This document shows positions 1-9,067 of a stretch of 39,119 nucleotides of DNA, piece after piece. The translations under genes were made by a program, and so were the position numbers. The stretch's first letter is position 1. Every line of letters begins with the position of its first letter. The notes below the pieces were generated by a model that was given only the letters and a program-made list of their open reading frames with translations, was not told the DNA's origin and ran no database searches. The DNA comes from Gymnopilus junonius (lineage: Eukaryota; Basidiomycota; Agaricomycetes; Agaricales; Galerinaceae). The DNA lies in the NCBI GenBank assembly GCA_015501075.1, contig JADNYJ010000306.1, forward strand, positions 1 to 39,119, read 5' to 3'.

Positions 1-256
1 GCCAACCTTGAAATTAAGGCAAGTGAGTACAACTCGAAACTTCAAAATCACTTGTTATAGAATAGTCTTACCTGAAAAAGTTCATGATACCCAACATCAC
101 TTTCTTTGATTTGTTGTGGTCCACCGATGAGACATTTTCAGCATGGATGATTTCCATTTGCTCCAATGTGGCCACATACTTCACTCTGGGCAGGATTGTC
201 ACCAGGACCACAATTCACATATAGCTTGAAATGGGTCTGTACACCTGTCGAACCAT
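1..256 (-). pseudogene. 3'-ward fragment of a multicopy agaricomycete protein gene, cut off by an LTR element
   Basis: This minus-strand fragment continues the gene whose 5' part lies at 2153-3856. Its frame reads NCGPGDNP and then [11 protein letters not shown], which I recall as a conserved stretch of a large, repetitive protein family of mushrooms with no known function. A TGA at 138-140 interrupts it directly after HPC, where the family has Arg (HPC-R-KC), so a CGA to TGA change is likely. Further on, a GTAAGA donor at 71 and an AG at 7-8 could bound a 65 bp intron, with the gene leaving the window on the left. The frame joins the upstream fragment cleanly if the inserted element and one target-site copy are removed. 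The family is probably mobile-element related. I infer this from its repetitiveness, not from a catalytic motif. Confidence 0.6.
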
Positions 257-464
257 TGGGGCAGGCCGTTCTGCCTCGGACCTGGGAAGCTGGAGCTTGG
301 AGACGCGTCGAGCAGCCACGCAGTGTAGCATTGCGGGCAAGGTTGATGATATTCCGAGTGGACGATGCGCTGGCATACAGAACATGCACAGCTGCTGATG
401 CAATCTAATCTAATCTAACTAGCTATCTGTGACACTGTCCAAGGAGCCCGATCTCACTGTCACA
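257..464 (-). repeat. 3' LTR of the short element
   Basis: A 208 bp repeat of the same length as the 5' LTR with the same TG...CA ends. It is preceded on the minus strand by a purine tract and followed by ATGGT, which matches the bases flanking the 5' LTR. It contains an iterated GATTA/AGATT segment (around 401-420) that is also present in the solo LTR at 8860. Confidence 0.9.
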
Positions 465-477
465 TGTGCCCCCCTTT
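465..477 (-). other. Polypurine tract
   Basis: AAAGGGGGGCACA directly precedes the 3' LTR on the minus strand, the standard location of the plus-strand primer of an LTR retroelement. Confidence 0.75.
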
Positions 478-517
478 GCATAAAGCAATGCCCTCGTTGC
501 ATACCCAAAAACCTGTC

Positions 518-1705
518 TCAAGGTCTCTGGGTCACCAGAAAAACCCAACCTAGGGTTCTCAAGATGCAGCTTAGCTCAGAAAGATGAGGGTCATGGTCCC
601 AATCAAGCACTGGTGGAGGAAGTGGTGTTTTGGCCTGAGGTGCTGGCAGAGCTGGTGGTGATTGATGGTGAATAGGCGACAAGTTGGCTTTTGGTATATA
701 AGATGGAGATCTGTTAAAATAGGAATAAAAGTTTAATAGAGGCCTTTGACATTGAGGAAGGAATGGAGTTGAGCGATGGCGGCCTCGTCCTTTGTGATGC
801 TGTAAGCTCCACCAAGGGTTTGAACCTGTCTGTAAATCCAAAAAGTCATGGCTAGGGAAGGAAGTGATAATTGGAGGTGCTGAGAGGGAATTAAGCAGCA
901 ATGGTGAATGCACTGTGATATTAGAAGGTTCATCAGACCATATGAAGGGAACTGGTTCCAGAGGTTCAGTGATGGGCGAAGACAAAGGTGAAGGAGACAG
1001 TGGGATAGGAAGTGAAATGGCAGCAATCGGGGTGCACATAACCTGGGAGCTGGCTTCAGAGAAGATCCGAATGGTCTCGCTAACCTGAATGCTGGCGTCG
1101 ACTTGGGATGCTCGAGATGATTCCCATCGTTGTCGTTCCTCTTGTATCCTAGCTTCTTGGGAATCCTGTAATGAGGTGAGCTGGGTTTCCCATCCATCAG
1201 TGGCATGCTCGAAACCGCAGTTGTATGCTTCCTCATAAAGCTGCTTCTCATGCTCTGCAAATTTGATTGCAGCTGCCACCATATCCTGCTCATAGGCCAC
1301 CTGAAAAGTGTCCTTTGCTGAGATGAAGTGGGTTTTCCAGCCATGTTCGGAACCATGGACATAGGATTGGTGCAGCAAAAGGGCAAGTTCCGCACGGGTG
1401 ATTCGAACAGCATCAGTTGGAAGCTTAGTGGCTGGGTCTGGTGGTTCCGGATAGGATATAGCGAGGGGAATATAGGATATGGTGAATGTTGCAGGTGCTG
1501 GCGTCAGCCAGGTAGATGATGTAGCAGTAGTGGGAGCCGAGGTTTCAGCAGGAGTGGAAATGGCAGGAGGCTCAGCAGGTTCTGACATGGTTTCAGCAGT
1601 CTGAGGAGGTGGAATATCCAATGACGTAGTAGTGGACTCAGTGTCCTTCCGCTGAAGCTTGTTGGCATGTTGATGCACACTTTTTTTGGGTGTGGCAGCT
1701 GGCAT
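518..1705 (-). CDS. Gag-like protein of the short LTR element
   Basis: An uninterrupted 395-residue ORF inside the element. The start is the first ATG of the leader, 224 bases after the primer-binding site. Residues 1-75 are Pro/Ser/Thr/Ala-rich. Roughly 95-200 is a likely helical region rich in Glu, Gln and aromatic residues (TRAELALLLHQSYVHGSEHGW, then alternating charged residues). The remainder is Pro/Ser-rich and ends in a LDWDHDPHLSEL segment like one I associate with repetitive mushroom proteins. No Cys-His zinc knuckle is present. The hydrophilic, low-complexity make-up and the position between LTRs suggest a capsid-like role, but no domain is recognised. That the frame has stayed open while the LTRs diverged by 3.8 % hints at recent function or recent insertion. 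Confidence 0.6.
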   Translation of the reverse strand: MPAATPKKSVHQHANKLQRKDTESTTTSLDIPPPQTAETMSEPAEPPAISTPAETSAPTTATSSTWLTPAPATFTISYIPLAISYPEPPDPATKLPTDAVRITRAELALLLHQSYVHGSEHGWKTHFISAKDTFQVAYEQDMVAAAIKFAEHEKQLYEEAYNCGFEHATDGWETQLTSLQDSQEARIQEERQRWESSRASQVDASIQVSETIRIFSEASSQVMCTPIAAISLPIPLSPSPLSSPITEPLEPVPFIWSDEPSNITVHSPLLLNSLSAPPIITSFPSHDFLDLQTGSNPWWSLQHHKGRGRHRSTPFLPQCQRPLLNFYSYFNRSPSYIPKANLSPIHHQSPPALPAPQAKTPLPPPVLDWDHDPHLSELSCILRTLGWVFLVTQRP

Positions 1706-1928
1706 GATGGTGCTGTGACAAAAAAGGTCTGCAACTGCAGAAGAGCAGTTCTCGGATACTCATTTGTTGGCAGGGATTCAGTTACTCGTAGTCTCGGATC
1801 TCGTAGTTCTCATGCTCAGATTGTCTGGTTTTCGGGGAAGCTGGTTGTCAATGAAATGCTATCAGCTTGAGTGTCTGCTGGCAGGAAAATGGGACCTGGT
1901 GGCAGTCTGAAAGAGCAATGTTGAATCG

Positions 1929-1942
1929 CTCTGTTGTCACCA
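1929..1942 (-). other. Primer-binding site
   Basis: TGGTGACAACAGAG follows the 5' LTR after two T bases. Starting with TGG is what pairing with the CCA tail of a tRNA requires. I cannot assign the tRNA species without a search. Confidence 0.65.
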
Positions 1943-1944
1943 AA

Positions 1945-2152
1945 TGGGGCAGGCCATTCTGCCTCGGACCTGGGAAGCTGGAGCTTGGAGACGCGTCGAG
2001 CAGCCACGCAGTGTAGCATTGTGGGCAAGGTTGATGATATTCCGAGTGGATGACATGCTGGCATACAGAACATGCACAGCTGCTGATGCAATCTAATCTA
2101 ATCTAACTAGCTATCTGTGACACTGTCCGAGGAGCCTGATCTCACTGTCACA
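1945..2152 (-). repeat. 5' LTR of the short element
   Basis: A 208 bp repeat starting TGTGACAG (2152) and ending CCCCA (1945) on the minus strand. It differs from the 3' LTR at 8 positions (3.8 %). All eight are transitions, and each is explained by loss of a CpG in one copy or the other. Confidence 0.9.
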
Positions 2153-3856
2153 CCATGGCGAACCTTTACAGGCTGTTTGTGTGTCAACCTGGAGTCAAAT
2201 ACAATCAAATGAGACCAAGTATCACAGGTGACATGTATGAGGACAACATACTCTATCACTTTCTTGATGCCATGGAATTGTTTGGCTATGCTGGCAACAG
2301 GAGATGTGGATACAAAATGAACATGAAATTCTTGCTGTAAAAGTTTCCTGGGCAGGTTTCAATGACTGATATAGACATTCCAATGTTTATTCCAACTCTT
2401 TGAGCAATTTCCTGAAACATCATCACCAAAAATATCTATCCAGCTTGTGTATAAAGGATCACCTTCTGCCAAAGCATGATCTGGATTAGGCATGAGAGCA
2501 GGATATCCCAGATTGGTAGTAATTCCTATTTTATGATTAGAACATCTGCGGCAGACTGCGCACCTAGGACCCACTATGCTATGCAGGGATCAGATTCTGT
2601 TCTGTAAGATCCATGAAATTGTAGTGCAGGTTGGATGCATCTATCAGGAGCAGAGGGCTGTCAACAACGCGAGCAAGGGACTAGGATAAATGTCAATATT
2701 ATGATTAGACTTGATCAAGACAGGAAATACCTGCTCATCGAAGGCAATGGCATATGCATCTGCAAAATGTGCCCATCACTGTCCTCTAGCCATCAGATTG
2801 GAATGACAAAGTTCCCATCCTTCAGGTGTGCAAGCTCATCGATGTAATAGTGGCATTCACTGGCATCATACATGGGACTCAATGTGTGATGATCAACATC
2901 TGTATGCCATTTTCCAGCATGGTAAACTTCAGAAATGACACCATTTAGCAGAATCACTGGATACTGATGTATGTGGTTGCATACCATTGGGTTAGCCCAG
3001 TCCTAGTATGGTTGAAAATCAGCACTGGAGTGCAAAACTGAGTGGCTACATATATACTAACCAAGGCCACCAGGGCACATGGGTCATTCATTGAGTATAC
3101 ATTCCCTTTAGGTGATTTGTGTTGTGTAGTGGGAATACCAGATGACTTGCGAAGGGAAGCTTGTACCTTGCGCAAGTGAAATAGAGAAGGGACATCAGGA
3201 GCACCTGCTTCACGAAGGACCCATAGGAAGACATTCATGAGAGAGTTTGAGATTCACATTCTTGGCAAATTATTGAGTGTGTCCAAAAGGAAAATCTACA
3301 GGAATTATTACTGAATCAAACATTCATATTGATTTTTTTCCTCAAATATATCTCACCATTTTTGATTCATATGGGAACCAAGCATCCGAAGCTTTGGACT
3401 TGGTTGTGAGAATGTCGGCCTGTCCAGTCAGTAGGTCTTCAACAGCTGAAGTAGTCAAGCCTACATAGGAAGGCAATAAGAGAGGGTACCATGTTAAAGG
3501 TGAGCATTTGAGTAGCACATACGGGCATTCTGTAGCAGCTCCATCATTATATCATCCTGTTCAAGTTCATCGAATAAAAGCTGCGTATCATTGGGATCTT
3601 CAGCTGAAACCAGGTTGCTACAGTCCCAGATGTCTAGATTGATAGCCTCTTGCTCCAATCGCTCTCTTTCGTCCATTGAGGTGGCTAGATGATCAATCCC
3701 TGGATCGAATATTTCAGTGGACCCAGCATAGTTGTCCCACATTTCTTGTTCCTCCAGGCTTCGCTTTTGGACAGGACATGCCACTGGAGCTGAGGGTACA
3801 AATGTCGAGGGCAGCACCACAAACTCATTCTCCTCCAACTCGCGTTCTTCCTCCAT
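2153..3856 (-). pseudogene. 5'-ward fragment of the disrupted multicopy agaricomycete gene
   Basis: Read from 3856 downward, the pieces follow family order. First comes an acidic N-terminus (MEEERELEENEF). Next is LTTSAVEDLLTG near 3440 and [13 protein letters not shown] near 3210. A canonical 59 bp intron (3003-3061, GTTAGT...CTAG) joins NDPCALVAL to DWANPMVC. After it come LSPMYDASECHYYIDELAHL, then [20 protein letters not shown] near 2420, then [15 protein letters not shown], ending at KVRHG where the LTR element sits. TGA codons at 2793-2795 and 2359-2361 fall where the family has Arg (IPI-R-WLED, SH-R-NLPRK). The 3240-3380 stretch also contains stops, or an intron I cannot place. I recognise the motifs as those of a large repetitive mushroom family of unknown function. 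A zinc-finger N-terminus, common in it, is not visible here. Confidence 0.6.
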
Positions 3857-5811
3857 GAATGTTCAACAGCTTTATGAATGGCATCTTCTCCTGCTCGGCT
3901 GACAATGAGGTGACATGTAAATCTGATTTTAGATGGCTAGGCAGGCTATCTTTCAAAATCCACATGTTTGTCCCATGTTGCATAGCATGCACTGCACTCT
4001 CTTGCCATCATCTGACGATTTAATGACTACAGAAAGAGTTCAGTTTATGTATAATATGTGATATGTTGATGTCAATGGGCACTTACACTTTGGTAGCTCA
4101 TTCTTCGGTTTCCTTCCCCTGCCCATTGCCTGTAGTGATAATCGACAGAAGATGTTGCAAAAGCAGCATCGCTCTTCTGCCAAAGTCATGCAATGGAGTC
4201 ATATATGACCACCTAGCAGCCCGTGGGGCCCAAAGATCATGCATTTGATGGAGTGCAGTCCTAATCTCATTAGCAAAGCTACAGAGAGAGTCGCCCACTG
4301 CAACAAGCAAGAGCATTGCGAAAAACAAGGAGACGGTGGTCAGAAGGTGGGTGGCTTGATGAATTGCTATCTTCCAGCATTTGGCTATCCTTGATTATTA
4401 TTGGGAGCTGAGCCATGTGATCAATCAAGCACTTGCATTGCTGGGCTCTCATTAACTCTCATTCTCATCTCATGGTCAATATGTAGGCTTACCCAAGTGC
4501 CCTGTGAATTTGAGACTCCTTTCGAGTGTCTGCAATAATGCTGCGCCTTCCCCAGCCGCAGGTCTCACGTCATCAACCATTGAAACTTGGTTTATCCCTC
4601 ATTCGAAGGACCTTACCAGGCAGGCCTTCAGCACTGCGATTGACAATATGGCTGCACAATCCAAATACAAGTGCCTGTATTGGAGTAGGAGGCAGTTGAG
4701 TCTAGTAATCGGACCTCTCGCTACGTTGTAGTCAACTCGACCCAAGTCATCATGCATGATCAACAACCTTCAGAGCTGGTTGAACCCGCATCTGCTGATA
4801 CTTGGAATACATTCCGTGAGTTCGAGCGGCAGCAAACGCTGGCTTCTGCAGCCCGTATACATGCACAACTTCAACAGGTCCACACGATAATCAGCACAAG
4901 CTCAATAACCAAGACTGGAACTAGGACAATCAAAACCTTCTACAACTCCTTGGACTCTGCAGTTTGGATCTGACGATGTACATGACCACCTACACCACCA
5001 ATTTCCCCTCAGTTCATGTGTCCTCTGCCTAAACTCCTGTTCTACGTCGTCCAGACTTTGCCTTCCAGTACCTCATCCTGATTACTTTGGTCCTCTTGCT
5101 GCTGAAGGTTATGGTCATGAAGGTGGCTATAAGAGCATTCCCGGGTACACCAATAATGCGCTTCCCTTACACCGGCATTCGTGAGGTATGCAAAGTGACT
5201 CAGAGTGCTGGAGGGTGTATTGCATGAGAAGTGTGTATGGGGCGACTCTGGTTCACCCCCTCGCCCCTGTGTCGAGCTTTTGGAGTGGGTGCATGCTCTG
5301 GTAGTGCTGCAGTGATAGATTGGGGGAGTGGAGAGTGTCACTGACGTTGCCACGTCACGGAATCTGGCGCTCATACATCCTGAGACAATGTCGCCAAGGT
5401 CATGGCATCCTATTCTCGCCCTTTTGGCGCAGGCTTCATAGTGTGCAGACCTTACTATGGCTGATTTCCCAGCAGATGCGCACACGGCCAAGCGATTGCC
5501 TGAGGGAGAGCTGCCTGGACCATGCCAATACTACAAAAGTAACAGATACCAAGCTTGTTAGACTTTAATTACAAAAAGTCGAGGTATACGATGTATCAAA
5601 TAAATAAAAAGACTAGCCTGCCTCTTACCCACCACTGAAGAGATGACCAGGAGAAACAAACAATCTAGGGTGTGAAATAACATATAACAGTCTGCAAAAC
5701 ATATAACGAGAGGGTGCATGCAAAGTGTTGCGAAAAAGGAGCTGCAAATCCGAAGACGACAGAAGAATGCAACCAGAAACTAAGAATATATATTAAATAT
5801 TTGAAAGTTCT
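3857..5811. other. No gene recognised
   Basis: About 2 kb upstream of the decayed gene and downstream of the deaminase gene. Several 60-150 codon frames exist on both strands (for example plus 4504-4973 and minus 5042-5491). None has a recognisable motif, signal peptide or convincing splice sites, and they overlap each other. I see nothing I can support as a gene. The sequence may include older repeat debris and the 3' untranslated region of the deaminase gene. Confidence 0.4.
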
Positions 5812-8467
5812 TCATTCACTTTCACCTTCATCTTTGTCTTTGTCTTTGTCTTTGTCTTTGTCTTTGTCTTTGTCTTCATCTTTGTCTTTGTCTTTGTCTT
5901 CATCTTTGTCTTTGTCTTTGTCTTCATCTTTGTCTTTGTCTTTGTCTTCATCTTCATATCCGTATTCATTGTCCTCTTCATCTTTCTTGTCGAGCCTTTT
6001 CAGGTCGTCCATTCCTTCGTCCATGGTAGGGATTTTCAAGTTGCCTGAGGAGAGTCGACGTGACGCCATGGAAGATGGCCTCGCAAGCACTGCATCCTCC
6101 TGATCTTCGCTAGAGAAAAGTTTGAGTAGTCTCGACCTAAGGTCTTGTGAATGCTTGTCGTTCAGATCCTTCACAGTCTCAGGAGGAGTCCATGAGGGCA
6201 ATGTGCATGCCGACCAGATGTTATGCGACTCGGAGACGTGATATTTATTTTCACCTTTATCTGCATTCAGGGAATGGAAGAACGCTTTACAGCTCGGGCA
6301 GCAAGGTCTGGAAACACCTATCCATCTGCTGATGCCCTGATTCACAATATCAGCCATTTGTTAAAATATATATGGTTGTGGCCCACCTTCAGTTTCTTCA
6401 CCTGTTCGCCAGTCAAAACACCCTGTTCACGCTGATTGTTGGCAACTTCCAGAAGGCTGCAGAGGCAGACCTCTGTGTGTATCATACCATGAAATTGAGC
6501 TGGATTCTTGCTATAGTCCTGCAAAAATGCATAGAAAACTAAGCTGGCAGACATAGATTCCAGTTTCTCGACAGGAGATTCTGTTGGGCACTCGAGGATC
6601 CATTTCGCAAGACGGTTGAGTCGAATTTCCCATTCTGGTATCCCGATGGTGCTCGCCAAACCTGTGAGTGTTTCCGCTGCATCTTTAATTCGATTCTGCT
6701 GCCAGTATTTTATGGCGAGTTTAAAATCCTCTGACCAGTCAACCTCAACCTTTGGCCAATTCAGCGCTGCCTGAATACGTGTTCGGATCAATGCTGACTC
6801 TTTTTCGTACACTGAGTCACCAGATATTGCAACGGGAGGCTCCCCTTCCTCCGGTGTACCCTCCGACGTTTCCTCCGACGTTTCTCCCGATGTTCCCTCT
6901 GACGTTGCCTCCTGAAGTCCATACAATGGGTCATACATTTCTAGCTCATTCGCTAGAGCGTCACCCTCGTCCTTTGGGCACAAAAGGTCTTGCAACTGGT
7001 TCAAATTAGCCATGTTCTGGTCTATGACTGGCGCTTGGATCAGCTCAATCGAAAGGCCTGTGTAGGGTAAAACCTGATCAACAAAGCGATCTGCTGCATC
7101 AAGCTGGATAATCAGCAGCCTGATCCACTCCTTATAGCGAATCCACACCGGAAAATCCTCAGCCTTTTGAGGGTTGACTTGGGCAGTGGCAGTGTAGAGG
7201 TCCTCCTTGACAATCAACTTGTCCTGTATGGCGAAGAGATTTTTGAGGGTAATCGGCTCAGTGGGGGTGTTCTCCTCGAGCAATGCCTCTATGTTTTGCA
7301 GGTGTACCTGAAGTGCATAGCTTTCTATGAGGATCGTAAGGCCATCTCCAATGAGCGTGGCTCTGATGACATTATGGTGGAAATTGCGCAGTTTCCAATC
7401 CTTTGGACCCTGTGGTAACTTTTGGAATCTTGGCCTCCACAGAGGCCCATCCAGGGTCTTCACCACTTGTAGCTTCTCCTTGAAAGACTTCAGAAGGGCA
7501 ATTAAGAGATCGTGGAATTCTTGACAGGTATCTGCAGAGTAGAGTTTGCCGCTACCAGGGGATTCCTTATCCAAAAGGGCCTGCTCCAATAACTTTGGCA
7601 CCTCGAGGGAGATGTTAAGCCCTTCCATGTTCAGCACTACCTCTTTCATAAACTGGGAGTCCAACATCCTGGTGGTCGTTTCCATTATATCTGGGCCGAA
7701 TTGCACTTTCAACAGACGAGACTCGTTAAACATAACCTCTTTGACATTTTTGAGGGCCTGAAAGTGAGGCACCGATAGTTGCGCATTATTGAGGCGACGG
7801 AGGAATTTCTCAAAGGATGGGGTAATGATGTATAGTTTTGCACGCCATGTGGCACTTGTTAATTCAAGTTTAGGCGGCATGAAAAGTATTTTGCCCAATA
7901 ACCACATGTGTGCAGAGAGCATCGGTTTTTTGAGGTGTCTGTAGCTATAGTGCAATGTCAATAGCGGACACATAGACCACTGCAGAGTACTCACTAGTTC
8001 ATTTTCAGATAATTGTGTATCTCTTCATTCGAATCACCAGGAATGTAGTCGGGCTTTTCGACATTGTCAATGACAATGACGTCCGGGGACGGTTTGTTGC
8101 ATCGAGGTTTATTCCGACTCTGAATAGTAGTGCAGATAATAACCTGCAAGTGATCCCCGACATGTTTCTTGGCAATTGCTAAGATTTCGTGGTTGATGAC
8201 GGCCATGATCGCAAAGAGACGAAGGAGGAAGAGAGCACTCCGCTCTGCGTCCTGCAAGTCCTTGTATACTTTGACATCTGAGTGGATGTAACTGAGCAAG
8301 GGAAGCAGGGAGAGGAAAGTTGTCAAAGCTCGGTAAAGGAGGATGTCCTCCCTCTCCCCGGATGACCAGAAAGGCATGATGAGAAAGGGGTTGAAGTTGG
8401 CATCAGACCGAGCCTGTGAGGCCAAGAGGTCACAGATCGGTCGATCATGGACATCAGATCTGACCAT
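5812..8467 (-). CDS. OTT_1508-like deaminase-domain protein with acidic repeat tail
   Basis: Three exons (8467-7995, 7944-6387, 6336-5812) with two 50 bp GT-AG introns join in frame to 851 codons. The C-terminal part has the deaminase zinc signature: H-T-E near residue 647 (MIHTEVCLCSLL) and, across intron 2, SRWIGVSRPCCPSCKAFF with Cys-x2-Cys near 690-693. In this fold His and the two Cys bind zinc and Glu is the catalytic proton shuttle. The spacing and the W-I-G-V-S strand match the fungal OTT_1508-like family, which is often multicopy in basidiomycetes. Substrate is unknown; nucleic-acid or nucleotide deamination is inferred from the fold. Residues 1-640 have no recognised domain. The last 50 or so residues are alternating Lys/Asp/Glu, encoded by a hexamer repeat. 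The start is uncertain because a GTAAGT just upstream (8493) could mark another exon. Confidence 0.7.
5820..5955. repeat. Hexanucleotide repeat (tttgtc/ttcatc) inside the deaminase tail
   Basis: Tandem tttgtc units with ttcatc variants spaced in a 24 bp higher-order pattern. On the coding strand these give KD and ED dipeptides, so length changes by whole units keep the frame. Confidence 0.9.
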
Positions 8468-8859
8468 GCAGGCCCAAACAAAAGGAACTTACCTACATAT
8501 AGCGAAGTATCTTAGCGCTGTAACAGAATATATGAGGGGTACATGGGATCAGCTGCTGGACTGATGCTGTGACACATTGGAAATAAGTCGTTCTTATAAG
8601 TGTCGGCGACAAGTTTTCACGGACAATTAAAAGGTAGATTAGTATGGGGTGATTGCCTTGTTGCTCACATCGATAATCTATCTGATCCACATGGAATGCG
8701 ACGGCTGAATCATGCCGATCCAAGCAGTACGGCCACAGGTACTCCGCAACTCAGCATATGAGGTCCGCCTTATATGACACTACATATTCCAGCTGCGATT
8801 CGGATGCTTCCATGCAGCTTCAACATGCACGTTAACGTGACTCACAGGCAATCAGACAA
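8468..8859. other. Intergenic, likely promoter side of the deaminase gene
   Basis: A 390 bp stretch between the deaminase start and a solo LTR. A minus-strand frame at 8723-8493 has no recognisable content and ends at the GTAAGT noted above. It could hold an upstream exon or 5' untranslated sequence. Confidence 0.4.
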
Positions 8860-9067
8860 TGTGATGATGTGTTGTTGCACATTTGGCGGTGTAGTGGACC
8901 AGGCGCCTCAGGGTGTTGATTAGATTAGATTCCGTAGCTGGCACAGCATGACGGACGAGGTCCTGTGACGAGTCCATCACTCCTTGCCCGCAACGCTATA
9001 TTGCGCGGCTGCTCAACGTGACTCCGAATTTCAGCTTCACAGGTTCAAGGCAGATTGACCTACCCCA
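8860..9067 (+). repeat. Solo LTR related to the element at 257-2152
   Basis: Begins TGTGATGATG and ends ACCTACCCCA, exactly 208 bp as in the intact LTRs. It shares in order the GATTAGATTAGATT block, CTTGCCCGCAA-GCTA, TTGCG-GGCTGCTC and the GGCAGA...CCCCA end. The first 50 bases are strongly diverged. No target-site duplication is visible (AGACAA on the left, CCGTAA on the right), consistent with an old solo LTR left by recombination. No internal sequence is adjacent. Confidence 0.75.

Larger units (their letters stand above)
257..2152 (-). mobile_element. Short non-autonomous LTR retrotransposon (gag-like ORF only)
   Basis: An 1896 bp element reads on the minus strand. Two 208 bp direct repeats (1945-2152 and 257-464) begin TGTGACAG and end CCCCA. 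A tRNA-type primer-binding site starts three bases after the 5' LTR (TGGTGACAACAGAG, 1942-1929). A polypurine tract (AAAGGGGGGCACA) abuts the 3' LTR. A 4 bp duplication ATGG flanks it (2153-2156 and 253-256), or 5 bp ATGGT if the LTR boundary is moved by one base. The internal 1480 bp holds one 395-codon ORF and no protease, reverse transcriptase, RNase H or integrase. Mobility would therefore depend on a partner element. The layout resembles the gag-only elements described in plants as TR-GAG. The insertion splits a host gene in frame. Confidence 0.85.

Noticed and set aside
401..420. GATTA-type iterations as telomere-like or CRISPR-like repeats
   Set aside because: They occur once per LTR copy as part of the 208 bp repeat, with no array of spacers and no terminal position.
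1691..1720. TGTGACA at 1714 as the inner end of a longer 5' LTR
   Set aside because: The 3' copy does not extend that far. The repeat ends at 1945 and is followed at once by a primer-binding site.
4504..5491. Frames at plus 4504-4973 and minus 5042-5491
   Set aside because: No recognisable motif or splice context and they lie in a region without other gene signals.
5714..6103. Plus-strand frame with long Ser-Leu repeats
   Set aside because: It is the antisense reading of the hexamer array in the deaminase tail; the minus strand has the domain evidence.
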